Origin: Pollenia angustigena
Taxonomy: Eukaryota > Arthropoda > Insecta > Diptera > Polleniidae
DNA length: 64,000 nucleotides
NCBI GenBank assembly: GCA_930367215.1
Contig: OV884059.1
Span: 11,122,945-11,186,944 of the forward strand
Direction of reading: 5' to 3'
A program made the position numbers and the translations under genes. Each line of letters starts with the position of its first letter. Position 1 is the first letter of the stretch. The notes under the pieces are model-generated. The model was not told the DNA's origin and did not search any database. It was given only the letters and a program-made list of their open reading frames with translations. Positions 50,251 to 60,793 of this stretch are shown in pieces.

Positions 50251-50376
50251 CAGGCAGTTATGAATTAATATTCCCCGGGAGTTTTTTTGCTTTTACCCAT
50301 TTTTACAATTGATTTAACATAGGAAAAATTGGAGAGGGGAAAAACTGACGGTGAATTTTTATTCATTATTAGGCTG
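50251..50376. mobile_element. CAGCCCAATTATGAAT MITE, diverged copy 3
   Basis: The core TTCCCCGGGAGTTTTTTT and TTTTTACAATTGA blocks match the copies at 4342 and 4875. The ends have diverged (CAGGCAGTTATGAAT and TTCATTATTAGGCTG). TAA flanks both ends (50248-50250, 50377-50379), giving this family a TWA target duplication. Confidence 0.75.
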
Positions 50377-50765
50377 TAATTGAAAGATAAGAGTTTTCGA
50401 ATTTTGTTTGGGAAGTTATCAAACTAAAACACAAGAAACTTAACATTGGGCCTATATAGTTTTATTTTAATTCTATAAATTATGGATCCCTAACAAGAGC
50501 CTGAATGTAAATCCTAGCGGGTAGATCGACACTTCGAAGCCTTGTTTTAGTTTGGAATAGATTTTTTTTTGGATTTGTATGAAAGAAAGTTAAGCTTTTA
50601 GACTATTGACCACATAGGTTTTTACAGAGGTCGCTACAGTGGAATAAGCTTAAACAGAATAAATGAAGTGAAAAAGTTTTTGTCGTAATTTTTTCAAACT
50701 TAAACAAAATATTTTTATAATGTACTGTTCTTTCAAAACCGAAAGACTTTATACGTGTTTAAAGA

Positions 50766-51295
50766 CAAACCAAATTTCAGAAAAATTTTGAAAAAGATTT
50801 TAAATTTTCAAAATTTTGCAACCCGAAAACATGATTTTCTTTGTTTTTTTAATTAATTTATTAATAAAGTTACGGATTTTTTGTAAATCCTTTGAAAAAA
50901 AATAGAGGAATATTTCTTAAGTGTTAGTAGAAAACAAAAATCATTTGAAATCGAATAAAACTTAAGGCCCAACCATAATGTGCTTAAGTTGGCTTAACCA
51001 AATGTGCAAATACATGTAAATCATATGAGGCAAACCAAATTTCAGAAAAATTTTGAAAAAGATTTTAAATATTCAAAATTTTGCAACCCGAAATCATGAT
51101 TTTCTTTACTTTTTTAATTAATTTATTAATAAAGTTATGGATTTTTTGTAAATCCTTTGAAAAAAAATAGAGGAATATTTCTTAAGTGTAGTAGAAAACA
51201 AAAATCATTTGAAATTGAATAAAACTTAAGGCCCAACCATAATGTGCTTAAGTTGGCTTAACCAAATGTGCAAATACATGTAAATCATACGAAGC
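50766..51295 (+). repeat. 265-bp tandem duplication
   Basis: Units starting CAAACCAAATTTCAGAAAAA at 50766 and 51031 run without a gap and differ at few positions. Each includes the left arm of a MITE (AAGGCCCAACCATAATGTGC). Only unit 2 continues into the complete MITE (51229-51413), so the duplication copied a partial element. Confidence 0.9.
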
Positions 51296-51413
51296 AAACC
51301 ATGTTAAACTTAAAGAAACTTGTTGTTAAGTTTTATGAAACTGTCATTTGCTTAAGCAAAGTGCGAAACTGATCGCACATTTGAGCAAGGCTATGCATAT
51401 TATGGTTAGGCCT
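51229..51413. mobile_element. AGGCCCAACCATAAT MITE with TTA target duplication
   Basis: The ends are AGGCCCAACCATAATGTGC and the inverse with mismatches (ATTATGGTTAGGCCT), flanked by TTA (51226-51228, 51414-51416). It is 185 bp and non-coding. Confidence 0.75.
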
Positions 51414-51720
51414 TTAGAGTAGCACAACCAGAAGAGGCCGTTTATTGCACACATGGAGGCGCCAACTGGAAAGCGAGATTAAGCAAAGTGGTCTTAGCTG
51501 AAAAGAAATTAAGCATAACACATCTGATAGAACAGAATGGAATCAGTTTGTGGTGGCCCTTTGTTTCTTATAGGAACAACAATAAATAATATAATATAAA
51601 GTACACTTAGCATTCTGAAGACAAGTGATCTGGTTATGGTTATGGTATTGTTGCAGTTTGTTGCTTTGACTACAGTTTTTTAAACGCTGAAAAAACGTCA
51701 TACGACGAAAAAGTTCTAAT

Positions 51721-54630
51721 GGTCCTTCGAGATCTTAGTAACTTTTTCATCAGCTGTTTATGGCATGTACATAAAAACGGGAATTTTTCCATAACAATCG
51801 TGATTTTAGTAAAATTTGTACAAAAATAAAAAAGGATGAACAAAGTGATACATAATTCCGAGCAGCTTGGAACACTTTTTGAATTGAGGTTAGAAAGTTC
51901 CGGAGCAGCATATGAAGCTTAAGAAAAAGTTAGCATTTTTTTAATCCGCTTTGAGAATAGTTACGTTAAGATTTTAACATGCAACTTACACCTAACAATG
52001 GTGGAAATTGATATATTTTTTTTTTAATTGAGGCTAGAAATTAAATTTAAAGGAAACAATTCTAATATTTGCAACCAATTTAACCGAATTTAATTTGTAA
52101 TGTTTAATTTATAATTTAAAAATAATTGACACAATTTTTCTAAATGTTTGATTTGAATATTACAAGAAAATTTCTTCTCTTTTTGGTCCTTCGAACCAGT
52201 TTGCTGTATTTTAATTATTTTCTTTAGGAATTTTAGTTTAACAAAGTATATTGAACTTTTATTTTCTTTTTATTAAGTCTGACTTTTCTTTTGGAAACAA
52301 ATTTACATGAGAATATTTAAATATATTGTTAATTAATTAAAATTATTTAAAATTTTATTATAAAAAAAAAAAATTTTTTAAACAAAAAACCGAACACCAA
52401 TTTATGCATAAATGTTTTTTTTAAATCTATATCAACTTCATCGATTTAAGCTTAGTTTTTAATAAAAAAAAACAACATTTGAATATTTTAAATACGTTAA
52501 CTTCTTAATTAAAAGAAAAATACACAGAAAACCTAATTAGATTGTAGTGCCTTTTTTGTCTCTTCGTTGAAAATTTCATCTTAAATTAAAAAGAAAAAAA
52601 AAAAACAAGAAAAATATAAAAAAAAATTCATTTTAATAAAGAAAATATGTTAGAGAATTAGACAAAAATTAAACAAAAAAAAAAAAAAACAAAATATATA
52701 AGAAAAATACACTGTTTAAATAAAAATTTAAAAAATCCTTCAAGCTTTTAGGTATATTTTTTAAGCTCCTAGCACTCAGTAAAAACTTCTTCAAAAACTA
52801 CAAAATAATGTGCTGAGTAGGTAATCAAAAAATACTGCTTACAATTCTACTGGAAGAACCAAAAAATTTTAAAAGGAATCTCCCAAAATAAACGTATTTA
52901 AAAGAAAGTCATTACAGTTTACCTAAATACATCTGAAAAATAAGTAGTTATAGAAGAAAGCTATTAAAAAATGAGTGAAAGAAGCCATTGATTTTAAAAA
53001 CGCAAGTTAAGTTTTTACTGGAAAGCTTAAACTATAATTTTTTGCATGCTTCGGGCTAAATTTGGTCAAAAGTTAAAAGCAAAAATAAAAAAAAAAGTTC
53101 TTAAGACAATTTCAAGGCATTTAAATGGTCCTTCGAGCGCTAAGGTGAATTTTTTCTGCTCTTTAAAGCAATTTAAAACGTTATTTTTTTACACAACAAT
53201 GAAATTTTAAGCTTAATTTAGACAATATTTAACAATAAAACAAAAAGTTTATTAGATAACTTCGACTATCTTAAATGGTCCTTCGAGCTTTTAGAAACTA
53301 TTTTGAACCTTTTTTAGTAATTTAAAACAGTAAATTTTGTTCGTATTAATGTTGTCTTTCGAGTAACAAAAATAAAGGCAAATATAAAAAAGCTATAACA
53401 GCATTAGTTAAAAAGACAAGACAAATTGAAATGATCCTTCGAACTTTAAGGAACATTGTTGAATTCTTTATTGTATTTTAAATGATGAGCTTTTTTTTGC
53501 ACATAAGAAGTCCTTTAAGACAACTTTAGAAAAAAATAATAGGAAAAGCTTCATTAGATATTTTCTGTGGTCCCAAGCGATAACCGCCTAAGTCAACTTA
53601 AGAAACAATTGAGCTTAAATTTGTTTTTAATAAATATTTCTGAAATAAATACAACTTTCATTATAATTTTTTTATCATAGCATGGTGGGGGTACGAATCT
53701 TTGATTCTGAATAAGTGGTTTTTTTATGCAATTAATTTTTTCAGAAACGCAAGCATAAATATAAACTGCTTTTTCTTAAAAACTATTTCGACTTAGACGG
53801 TTATTGCTTGTGACCACAGATTTTAATGAAAATTTAAAAGGTCCTTCGAGCCCTAATAAGTTATTTTCTTATATTCTTAAACTAATCAATTATTAATTAT
53901 AATAAATTTTTTTCCATAAAAGGATCACTACTTTTATCTTAACAAAACAAAAAGAAGTATGAGTAAAATATTGCTAAAGCCAATTTGGATAAATTAAAAT
54001 GGTCCTACGAGCTTCAAGCTAAAATTGTTGAATAATTCCAAATATCATTCTTCTTTGCATTTAAATTGTCTTTAGAGCTAGACAAAAATTAAAAGAAAAA
54101 GTCAAATGTCTTAAGAAAGTTTCGAGAATGTTAAGTAGTTGTTTAACCTCTTAAAAAAATTGCATTAAATCTTTGAGACAAAATTTTTGAGATTTGCTGA
54201 CGCATTCTTAGCTTTTGTTATGTATTTTCCAACAGCTGACATTTGCAATGTTGTATTTTCGAACAGGCCCAAAACTTCAGCTAGAAACTGCTAGGCAAAC
54301 GTATCCACGGCAGTAAGGCGCCATATTAAAGGCCGGCAGTAGCATAATCGAGCTCGTCGGTTACTACATAAATAGAAAAATTATATTTCCATTGAAATAA
54401 CTACAGCAAAGGAGGAAAATGTAGCGTTTGCGCTGGGCATGTCGGTCGAATCAATTCAAGCGCTCAGTCAGAAAGGCGTTAGACTACGATTACCTCTAAA
54501 AACGCAGCCAGGGGAAAGGGAAGACCAAGGCTCCGGTGAAAAGATCAAGTGGAAGATGATGATCGTTAGTACATATCACGTACTCGAAAAATTAAGCACA
54601 AAAACAAAGAGATTCAAGTGGTCCTTCGAT
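51721..54630 (+). repeat. Decayed tandem array with GGTCCTTCGAG cores at about 155-bp phase
   Basis: The 11-bp core GGTCCTTCGAG, or a one- or two-base variant, starts at 51721, 52185, 53127, 53277, 53433, 53840, 54001 and 54620, always on the plus strand. Neighbouring spacings are 150 and 156; 407 becomes 152 once the 255-bp inserted element at 53565-53819 is removed; then 161. The longer gaps (464, 942, 619) are close to 3, 6 and 4 times 155. Around the core are TTTAAAAT before and AATTTAAAAC after. No ORF is conserved. Confidence 0.65.
53565..53819. mobile_element. CTGTGGTCCCAAGCGATAAC palindromic MITE
   Basis: The 255-bp element has about 30-bp inverted ends: CTGTGGTCC then GATAACCGCCTAAGTC, and GACTTAGACGGTTATTGCTT then GACCACAG. 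ATTTT lies on both sides (53560-53564, 53820-53824). It splits one unit of the 155-bp array. The superfamily is not assigned. Confidence 0.75.
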
Positions 54631-54660
54631 ATCTTCTAGACCTCTTGTCGTTGCACTCTT
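54240..54660 (+). other. GC-richer block with a 66-codon ORF
   Basis: The composition is more balanced than in the neighbours. The ORF at 54439-54639 encodes a basic peptide with no domain I recognise, and its last residues overlap a GGTCCTTCGAT core. It may be a retroelement scrap. No exon signal supports a host gene. Confidence 0.3.
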
Positions 54661-55831
54661 GAGGATATAAAGGGAAAAATAAGAAGAGAAATATTGATTT
54701 ATGTACATTGAAAGAAATTTTAATTAAAAAAATCAACTTTTTAACAAATTCGGTATTTTTGGATGTTTTTCAAAAAATTTGTAGAAACTAAAAATTTTTT
54801 CAAAATTCCGCATAATTATAAAATTTTGAAAAATGGGATTGTCTTTTTCGTTTTTAAAAACGTCAATACAACTTTACTGACTTAAAGTTTTCTTTGTAAA
54901 ATAAAATTGACGAATTCCTAAAACCCATTAAAAAATACCCACTTTTAAAAAGAGCAAAAATCTAATTTTAATAGCAAAATTTAAAACGTACAATTTAAAA
55001 TTCTTGAAGATTTTTTTCTATAAAATCATTTCAAACTTTAAAACTTGCCCGCCTTTCCGAAATTATTTTTTTTCCCCCTTCAAAAAACAGCGTATTTTTC
55101 TTTTTTGTTAAAACAAAAACACATGACAAGTCAATTAGAATTAATTTCGAACTTTAATATACATATATTTTTTAATTAAAATATTTTTTAATTCAAAAAC
55201 TTTTTATTAAAAACAAATTAAATAATTTCCATTTTTTTTAAATTGAACTAAAGAAAAAGAAATTCATTAAAAAGTACTCGTATGTGTATAAAAACGATGA
55301 ATATAAAATATAAATATTTATTAAACAAAAGTTTAAGAAAAAAAAATTATATCATTACCAAGAAAATAAATCAATAAAAGAATTATGAGTAAATTATAAA
55401 AAATACTCAAAAACTTAGATTTTGGAATATTGAAAGGTGAAAGATGTTCAAAGGAAATTACATGAATATAAAAATCAACGTCTGTATAAAATACAAAAAA
55501 ATAAAAAAATCATTGTAAAACGATTAAAATTACAATTAAAAACCCCAACAACAACTCATTGCATATTTATGAATGGATTTAATTCAAAATTATAATCAAA
55601 TAAATAATAAAATTAAACAAAAAACCACATTCTATTTGAAAAATTATGAAAAAATAAATAAGAAGTGTTTTATTAAAAACTGGTAAAAGCAGAAAGCTTT
55701 AAAGAAAATACGAAGCTTTAATTACAAGTTTTTTTTTTAAATTAAATTCGTCTAGATTGGCCATCGCTTTATTAAAACAACAAACTCTTTCTTGTCAACA
55801 CATAATTTAAAATAGTAAAGACTGCCATTGC
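54661..55831. other. AT-rich intergenic DNA, no gene seen
   Basis: The sequence is low complexity A/T runs with no ORF, repeat end or RNA gene recognised. Confidence 0.5.
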
Positions 55832-56529
55832 GTTTGGCGCAATAAATATTGCTACGTGAAGACCCGGGGTTATTGCTTAAGGCTAGATTACACTATTATA
55901 CTTTGTATTAATACATGTCAAAATCGCAAGTAATATGACAAAGTGTGATAGTGTGAATGCAATGTGTCACGAAATTGACAAGTATTAAGAAAAAAGTTTG
56001 ACATCCCATACGACTTCATCGTTTTTTGAAAAATTTCTAAACAATAATACTTTTCATTGGATCAGGGTTGCATTTTTTTTCATGTGTGAGTGTTTATACT
56101 TTGTGTGATGGTGTGAACACAAACTGTCATGTTACATTAGATTTTTTGACAGTCGCAACAAAACTCATTAGATTTCTATCTCACAAAGTATTATGGAATA
56201 CGTAAGATTTGTGAGATAGTGTAATCTAGGCTTTAGCAATCTGCTGTAAAATTAGTTGTCAAATATCTAACATTTCATATCTGTGTACGTTTGTTTATGG
56301 TAAAGAAATTTCACGTGTTCTCCAGCCATTGTTCTGCCGACGTTTTTGCTTGTGCTTAGCAATAAAAATAGCTACGTGGAGATCCAGTGTAATTGGTCAA
56401 GCAATCAGAAGAGCGATCATTGCGCAATGGATTGCCACTCATGTCAATATGCGGTCTATACGTTGCAAATTTAATTGAGTTATAAAATTTGATGTTTGGC
56501 GCAATAAATATCGCTACGTGGAGACCCGG
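55832..56529 (+). repeat. Three copies of a GCAATAAATATTGCTACGTG block
   Basis: Blocks reading GGCGCAATAAATATTGCTAC and then GTGGAGACCCGG lie at 55832-55867, 56359-56388 (diverged) and 56494-56529. The first is directly followed by the MITE at 55880. GC content rises at each block. The origin is unknown; it is possibly a decayed transposon terminal or internal repeat. Confidence 0.6.
55880..56232. mobile_element. AGGCTAGATTACACTAT MITE with TTA target duplication
   Basis: The 353-bp element has perfect 17-bp ends, flanked by TTA (55877-55879, 56233-56235). Inner GTGTGATAGTGTGAA-type words repeat the arm. It is non-coding. The GATTACACTAT / GGTCACACTTAT / GGTTCACACTATG likeness of several element ends in this window suggests related families. 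Confidence 0.85.
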
Positions 56530-57039
56530 AATAAAACAACGTAGTTATAACAATTGTTTGCACAACGATGTCTGGCATCTCTGCAGTACTGCGATAAAAA
56601 TATAAACCATTTTGATTGTTGCTGCTTTTTATTCGTGCCAAACGTTTTCCCCAATAATTGTACGATATAAACAATTATGCGTCGCTTATTCTGCCAACGA
56701 TTTGTTCTTGAGCAAACATAACATCCAGACTGTCCAGGAAGGTATTTAAATCATTTCAAACTGCGATTTGAATAAACAATTTAAGACTGGCAGCACTATT
56801 TAAAGTTGTACTAATATTGGGTTTTGTCTTGACTGTAGCAAAAAGTGGTTTGTAGCTGCAATTCTAATGGGTAAAAATGAAATTTGTTCAAAATGCTCAT
56901 CTACAATATTATCATTAATTCATAAAATTTATTAATAACATTATTTACATTTATTTTACCAGTTTCCTTTAAGATAAGATTTATTTAAATAACTTTGATT
57001 TAAGTCCCTACTACGGTAACAAGTTTATTACTTTCGCCA

Positions 57040-57130
57040 AAACTCAAAATCTGGCATCTTTATATTTTCTCGAATGTCACGTTATTATCTCTTCTCTTTC
57101 TTTTCAATCAGTTGCCGTCGTTTGTTAAAA
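57040..57130 (+). promoter_or_regulatory. Candidate core promoter, copy A
   Basis: The block from CTGGCATCTTTATATTTTCT through TCTTTTCAATCAGTTGCCG to TCGTTTGTTAAAAGTGAAG is the best conserved part of all three copies (B about 60519-60600, C about 60920-61003). It has an initiator-like TCAGTT at 57108-57113 and a TATATTTT at 57061-57068, too far upstream (about 49 bp) to be a standard TATA pair. A TSS here is inference. Confidence 0.4.
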
Positions 57131-58262
57131 GTGAAGTTGCAATAAATCAGTGACAGTCTTGCAATTTTATTAAAAATTAAGCAAGTGGAAATTGTTAACT
57201 AAAAAATTATAAGTATTGTTATTAAATAAAGTGTTGGTGTTATAAATTTGTAAAAATCTCTGCGGAAAAAATGAAATCCAAGCTTTATTTGCCAATTGAA
57301 AAATTCTGCCAAGTAATTTGTGTGAAATTTTTAATGGAGTCTTAGATGTTTGTCTGTTTGTTGTTACATATTTTCTTTTGATCTTTGCGAAGGCTCTGCC
57401 ACGAGTTGTTTGTTAAATCAGCCACGCAATTGTATGACACTGTCTGTGTCTGTCTGTATTTCGATTAGTGTGACTGTGTGTCAGTAAGTCAGGTGGCTAC
57501 TGCAAGTTGTTGGGTGGTTGTTTTTTTTTAAATACAAGAAAACATGCGTGTAAAGATGTTCGTTCTGTGTAAAACAAAATTGTTGTTATTGCTTTAATTG
57601 GCGAAAACAAAAGGGAGACATTTCTGTTCGTGTGTGTGTGTTATTAATATTATTAATAGATGCTGACGGCAAATTTGTATAAAGTCTGACTTGTTACTTG
57701 CTCGGTGGATAAATGAAGGGGGTGTGTATTAATTTTAAGAACAAGTGTATTTTTTGAATGTTGAATTGACAGAGGGGTTATGAGGCATTTAAATACTGAC
57801 GACATTGTTTGGTCATGCAATTTGTTTGGCAGTCTATTTAGTTATAATTTTGGCGTAATAAATAGTTTGTGTAAAAGGAATAAAATTAAATTAAAATAAA
57901 AGAAGCGCGTGTGCAGTAGTTTAATTAAATATATAGTAAAAGTGAGAAAGGGGGAAAAATAAATAAAGAAAAAAAATGAAAACAAAAATAAATTAGCAAA
58001 AAAAAAGTTTTAAAATAGTTTAATTTTTTTGTTTGTTTTTAAAGTAAGAAAGAAAAGAAAATGGTTAAGAAGTCAAAGAATAATTTGTTTTATAGGTACC
58101 TATTTTGGGTTTTATGTATTTTAAATGCAAGTTCTCCTTCATTTGTTGTAGTGTTTATTTGTTTTTTTCTGCTGCTTTTCTATGTCAGTAAAGAGACACT
58201 TTCATTAATATTAAATAGTGAAGTGTTAAAAAAAAAGCAAAATTAATTTAGAAAATAAAATC

Positions 58263-58299
58263 ATGAAGATGGAAATGTTCGTTTGTGCTGGAAATCAAG
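58263..58299 (+). other. Possible 5' exon end with GTGAGT donor, copy A
   Basis: ATG at 58263 opens 12 codons (MKMEMFVCAGNQ) up to a strong donor, CAAG/GTGAGT. In copy C the equivalent exon end (to 63131) keeps GTTTGTGCTGGAAATCAAG and the donor, but the ATG and reading frame differ. The exon is therefore more likely untranslated leader than coding. The acceptor exon would be outside the window. Confidence 0.4.
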
Positions 58300-58998
58300 G
58301 TGAGTCTTCTTTTTTTTTTGAAAAAGAATGAAGTTGAATAAACAATCTAAATTTGGCAGCACTATTTAAAGCTTTTTGCATAACTAAAAGCTTTTGCTAT
58401 TTAATTTTAGTTACTTCCTATAACAAGCTTTTACTAATGAGGGTTTTTTGTCTTGACTGATGAACAAAGTTGCGTGGCAGCTACAATTCGAATGCTAAAA
58501 ATTTCAATTTAGGAAATTCATTATGTATAAAATTTTTGCAAACGAAATGTTACCTGTTAGGTAATTCTGTTCTGTCAACTCCACTAACGCAATTAGTGTA
58601 AAAACAAGGAGCGGGAGGTTTACACCACGCGTTCAATGTATTGATAAGTTTGTGCATCTGTCAAAAAATTTGAATCAGTGTAAAATTTTATTGACAAGTT
58701 TCGCAGAACAAATGCGCAGAGTGCTTAAACGCATCAAATGCATTAAGTAGGATGACTTTCTACTTTTGCACGCGTTTTTTCGGAAAATTTCAAACGCAAA
58801 TGTAGTACATTTTTTAAATATTATCTCATTTTCAAAATATTGACTAAAAATAGGTAAATATTCGTATTATTTCCATTTAAAAATTTTCATTTACAAAAGC
58901 ATCAAAGTACAAATGTGGTATTTTTTAACAGAAACCCTATACTATGAGTCTTAACAGCCAGGCAATCTTTAACAAGTGCCAAAAGAATGAACGTAAAT

Positions 58999-59241
58999 AT
59001 CGTCACCTTAAATGCAAATGGACGTAACTACATTTTTATTTTTTATAGGAGACAAAAAAAAACTTTACAAAATCAACAACAACAGGTGTTCTTTGCGTTT
59101 AATTTCTTTAATAAAGTCGCCATTTTTGATAGCAGGGATTTAAAAGTTTTCGTGAACATTTCGTTTAATAAAACTAACAAATATCAAGCAAAAACTTAAT
59201 ATCGAATTTTTGTGTTGTTATCAATAAAGGTGACGATATAT
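58999..59241. mobile_element. ATATCGTCACCTT foldback insert
   Basis: The ends ATATCGTCACCTT and AAGGTGACGATAT are about 240 bp apart inside copy B. No corresponding sequence is seen in copy A. The target duplication is not clear, and the ORF inside is accidental. Confidence 0.5.
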
Positions 59242-59321
59242 ATTTAAGTGTATTGTTTGTTTAAATTTTTTGAAGGCGAACATTCCAAATAAAAAAAGGT
59301 TATAAAATGTTCATCTACATT

Positions 59322-60262
59322 TAGGGCTGCCAGGTACTTTTTTTCCTTGTCCCCAAAAAATTAAAAAAATATCCCCAAAAATCCCCAAATTAAGAAAAAA
59401 AACCTTAATAAGTAAATATTTTACTGTTTGTTTTTTTCTGACCAAATTTAAAAATTTTTTTTTTTTAAAAGTAAAAATAGTAAGAAAAATTTTAATTAGA
59501 AATCGCCAAAAATCCCCAAATAAAAATTTTTTGTAAAAAAAATTATTTTATTTTGTTTGTACCCTGAAGGAAAAATAACATAAATTTATAAAGTACCTTT
59601 AACACTACCTTTTAACTAAAATTATAATCATATTCAACATTTTTCATTTTTCGAATTTATTCTATGAGCTAAATTTCAGTTATGTATTTTATAAAGCTTT
59701 TTTGTAATAGTTCTTTCTATTCCTACAATTTTTCAGAAATGACTTTATACACTACCAGACTATTATATTGTATTTTCTTTTTACATTTTACCTTAGCCTT
59801 CCGTTGGAAAGCAATGAGGTATATTGAATGTACAGAAAAATTTACAATTATTAGACACCAGCAGAATGTAATGCATTTTCTGGCCCGCTACGGCCGTCGT
59901 CAGCATTCTTTGTGTCTCACTGGATAGTGTTACTGTATAAATTGAATGTATTTAACTCAACTATTTTAACAAATAGAAACTGGAAATTATTTCCTTCCGA
60001 AGGTAACTTTATATTATATTCAACATTTTTCATTTTTCGAATTTATTCTATGAGTTAAATTTCAGTTATGTATTTTATAAAGCTTTTTTGTAATAGTTCT
60101 ATTCCTACAATTTTTCAGAAATGACTTTATACACTACCAGAAAATACAATATAATTTTTTAAGTCCCCAAAAAAATTCCCAATCCCCAAATGACTTTCTT
60201 TGTGCTTTTTGATCGCATAAAATCCCCAACTTGGGGATAAATCCCCAAGTCTGACAGCCCTG
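59322..60262. mobile_element. hAT-type element, (T/C)AGGGCTGCCAG ends
   Basis: The ends are TAGGGCTGCCAG and CTGACAGCCCTG. The 8-bp duplication TCTACATT is exact (59314-59321, 60263-60270). Copy A has the unoccupied site, ATGCTCATCTACAATATTAT (around 56901). Many ATCCCCAAA words crowd both subterminal regions (59350-59525 and 60165-60250), as expected for hAT transposase sites. A 130-bp internal direct duplication lies at about 59629-59762 and 60010-60140. No transposase domain is recognised in the ORF at 59682-59927. Confidence 0.9.
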
Positions 60263-60793
60263 TCTACATTATTGTCATTAATTCGTAAAACGTGCAAAAT
60301 TATAACTGCCGTTTTTTTCAACCTAACATAACAATATTCGTTTAGAAATTTATATTGAAAACAAAATCAAATTTGAGTGGCAGTCAATCTCATTTAAATA
60401 ACAGTATGTGTTAACATTCATTGTACCAGTTTCCTTTAAGATAATATTTATTTAAATAACTTTGGTTTAAGTCCCTACTACGGGCATAAATTGATGATTT
60501 TCGCTAAAACGCACCATCTGGCATCTTTATATTTTCTCGAATGTCACGTTATTATCTCTTCTCTTTCTTTTCAATCAGTTGCCGTCGTTTGTAAAAAGTG
60601 AAGTTGCACTAAATAGTCTTGTAATTTTATTAAAAATTAAACAATTGGTAATTGTCGATTAAAAAATTATAAGTATTGTATTATCAATAAAGTGTTGGTG
60701 TTATAAATTTGTAAAAATCTCTACGGGAAAAATTAAATTCAAGTTCTAACTGCCAATTGAAGAATTCTGCATATTAATTGTGTGAAATTTTTA

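Larger units (their letters stand above)
56769..58334 (+). repeat. Promoter/5'-exon segment, copy A (complete)
   Basis: It starts at GAATAAACAATTTAAG then GGCAGCACTATTTAAAG, runs through TACCAGTTTCCTTTAAGATA and a candidate core promoter, and ends just past a GTGAGT splice donor at 58300. It carries no insertion. Copies B (58335-60793) and C (60794-63170) follow in the same orientation. The sequence between promoter and donor is AT-rich with stops in every frame, consistent with untranslated leader. Confidence 0.8.
58335..60793 (+). repeat. Promoter/5'-exon segment, copy B (damaged)
   Basis: It begins GAATAAACAATCTAAATTTG then GGCAGCACTATTTAAAG as in copy A. It carries a foldback insert (58999-59240) and a hAT-type element (59322-60262), keeps the conserved promoter block at 60519-60600, and breaks off at GTGTGAAATTTTTAAT. 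There it joins copy C, losing the exon and donor. Confidence 0.75.

Noticed and set aside
57061..57068. TATA box for the candidate promoter
   Set aside because: TATATTTT lies about 49 bp before the initiator-like site, outside the usual 25-35 bp.
58061..58246. 61-codon hydrophobic ORF in segment A as a small gene
   Set aside because: The related ORF in copy C (62895-63077) differs in frame and start; it looks like leader sequence rich in TTT codons.
59682..59927. 81-codon ORF as the hAT transposase
   Set aside because: No hAT dimerisation or catalytic motif is visible; part of it is an internal AT-rich duplication.
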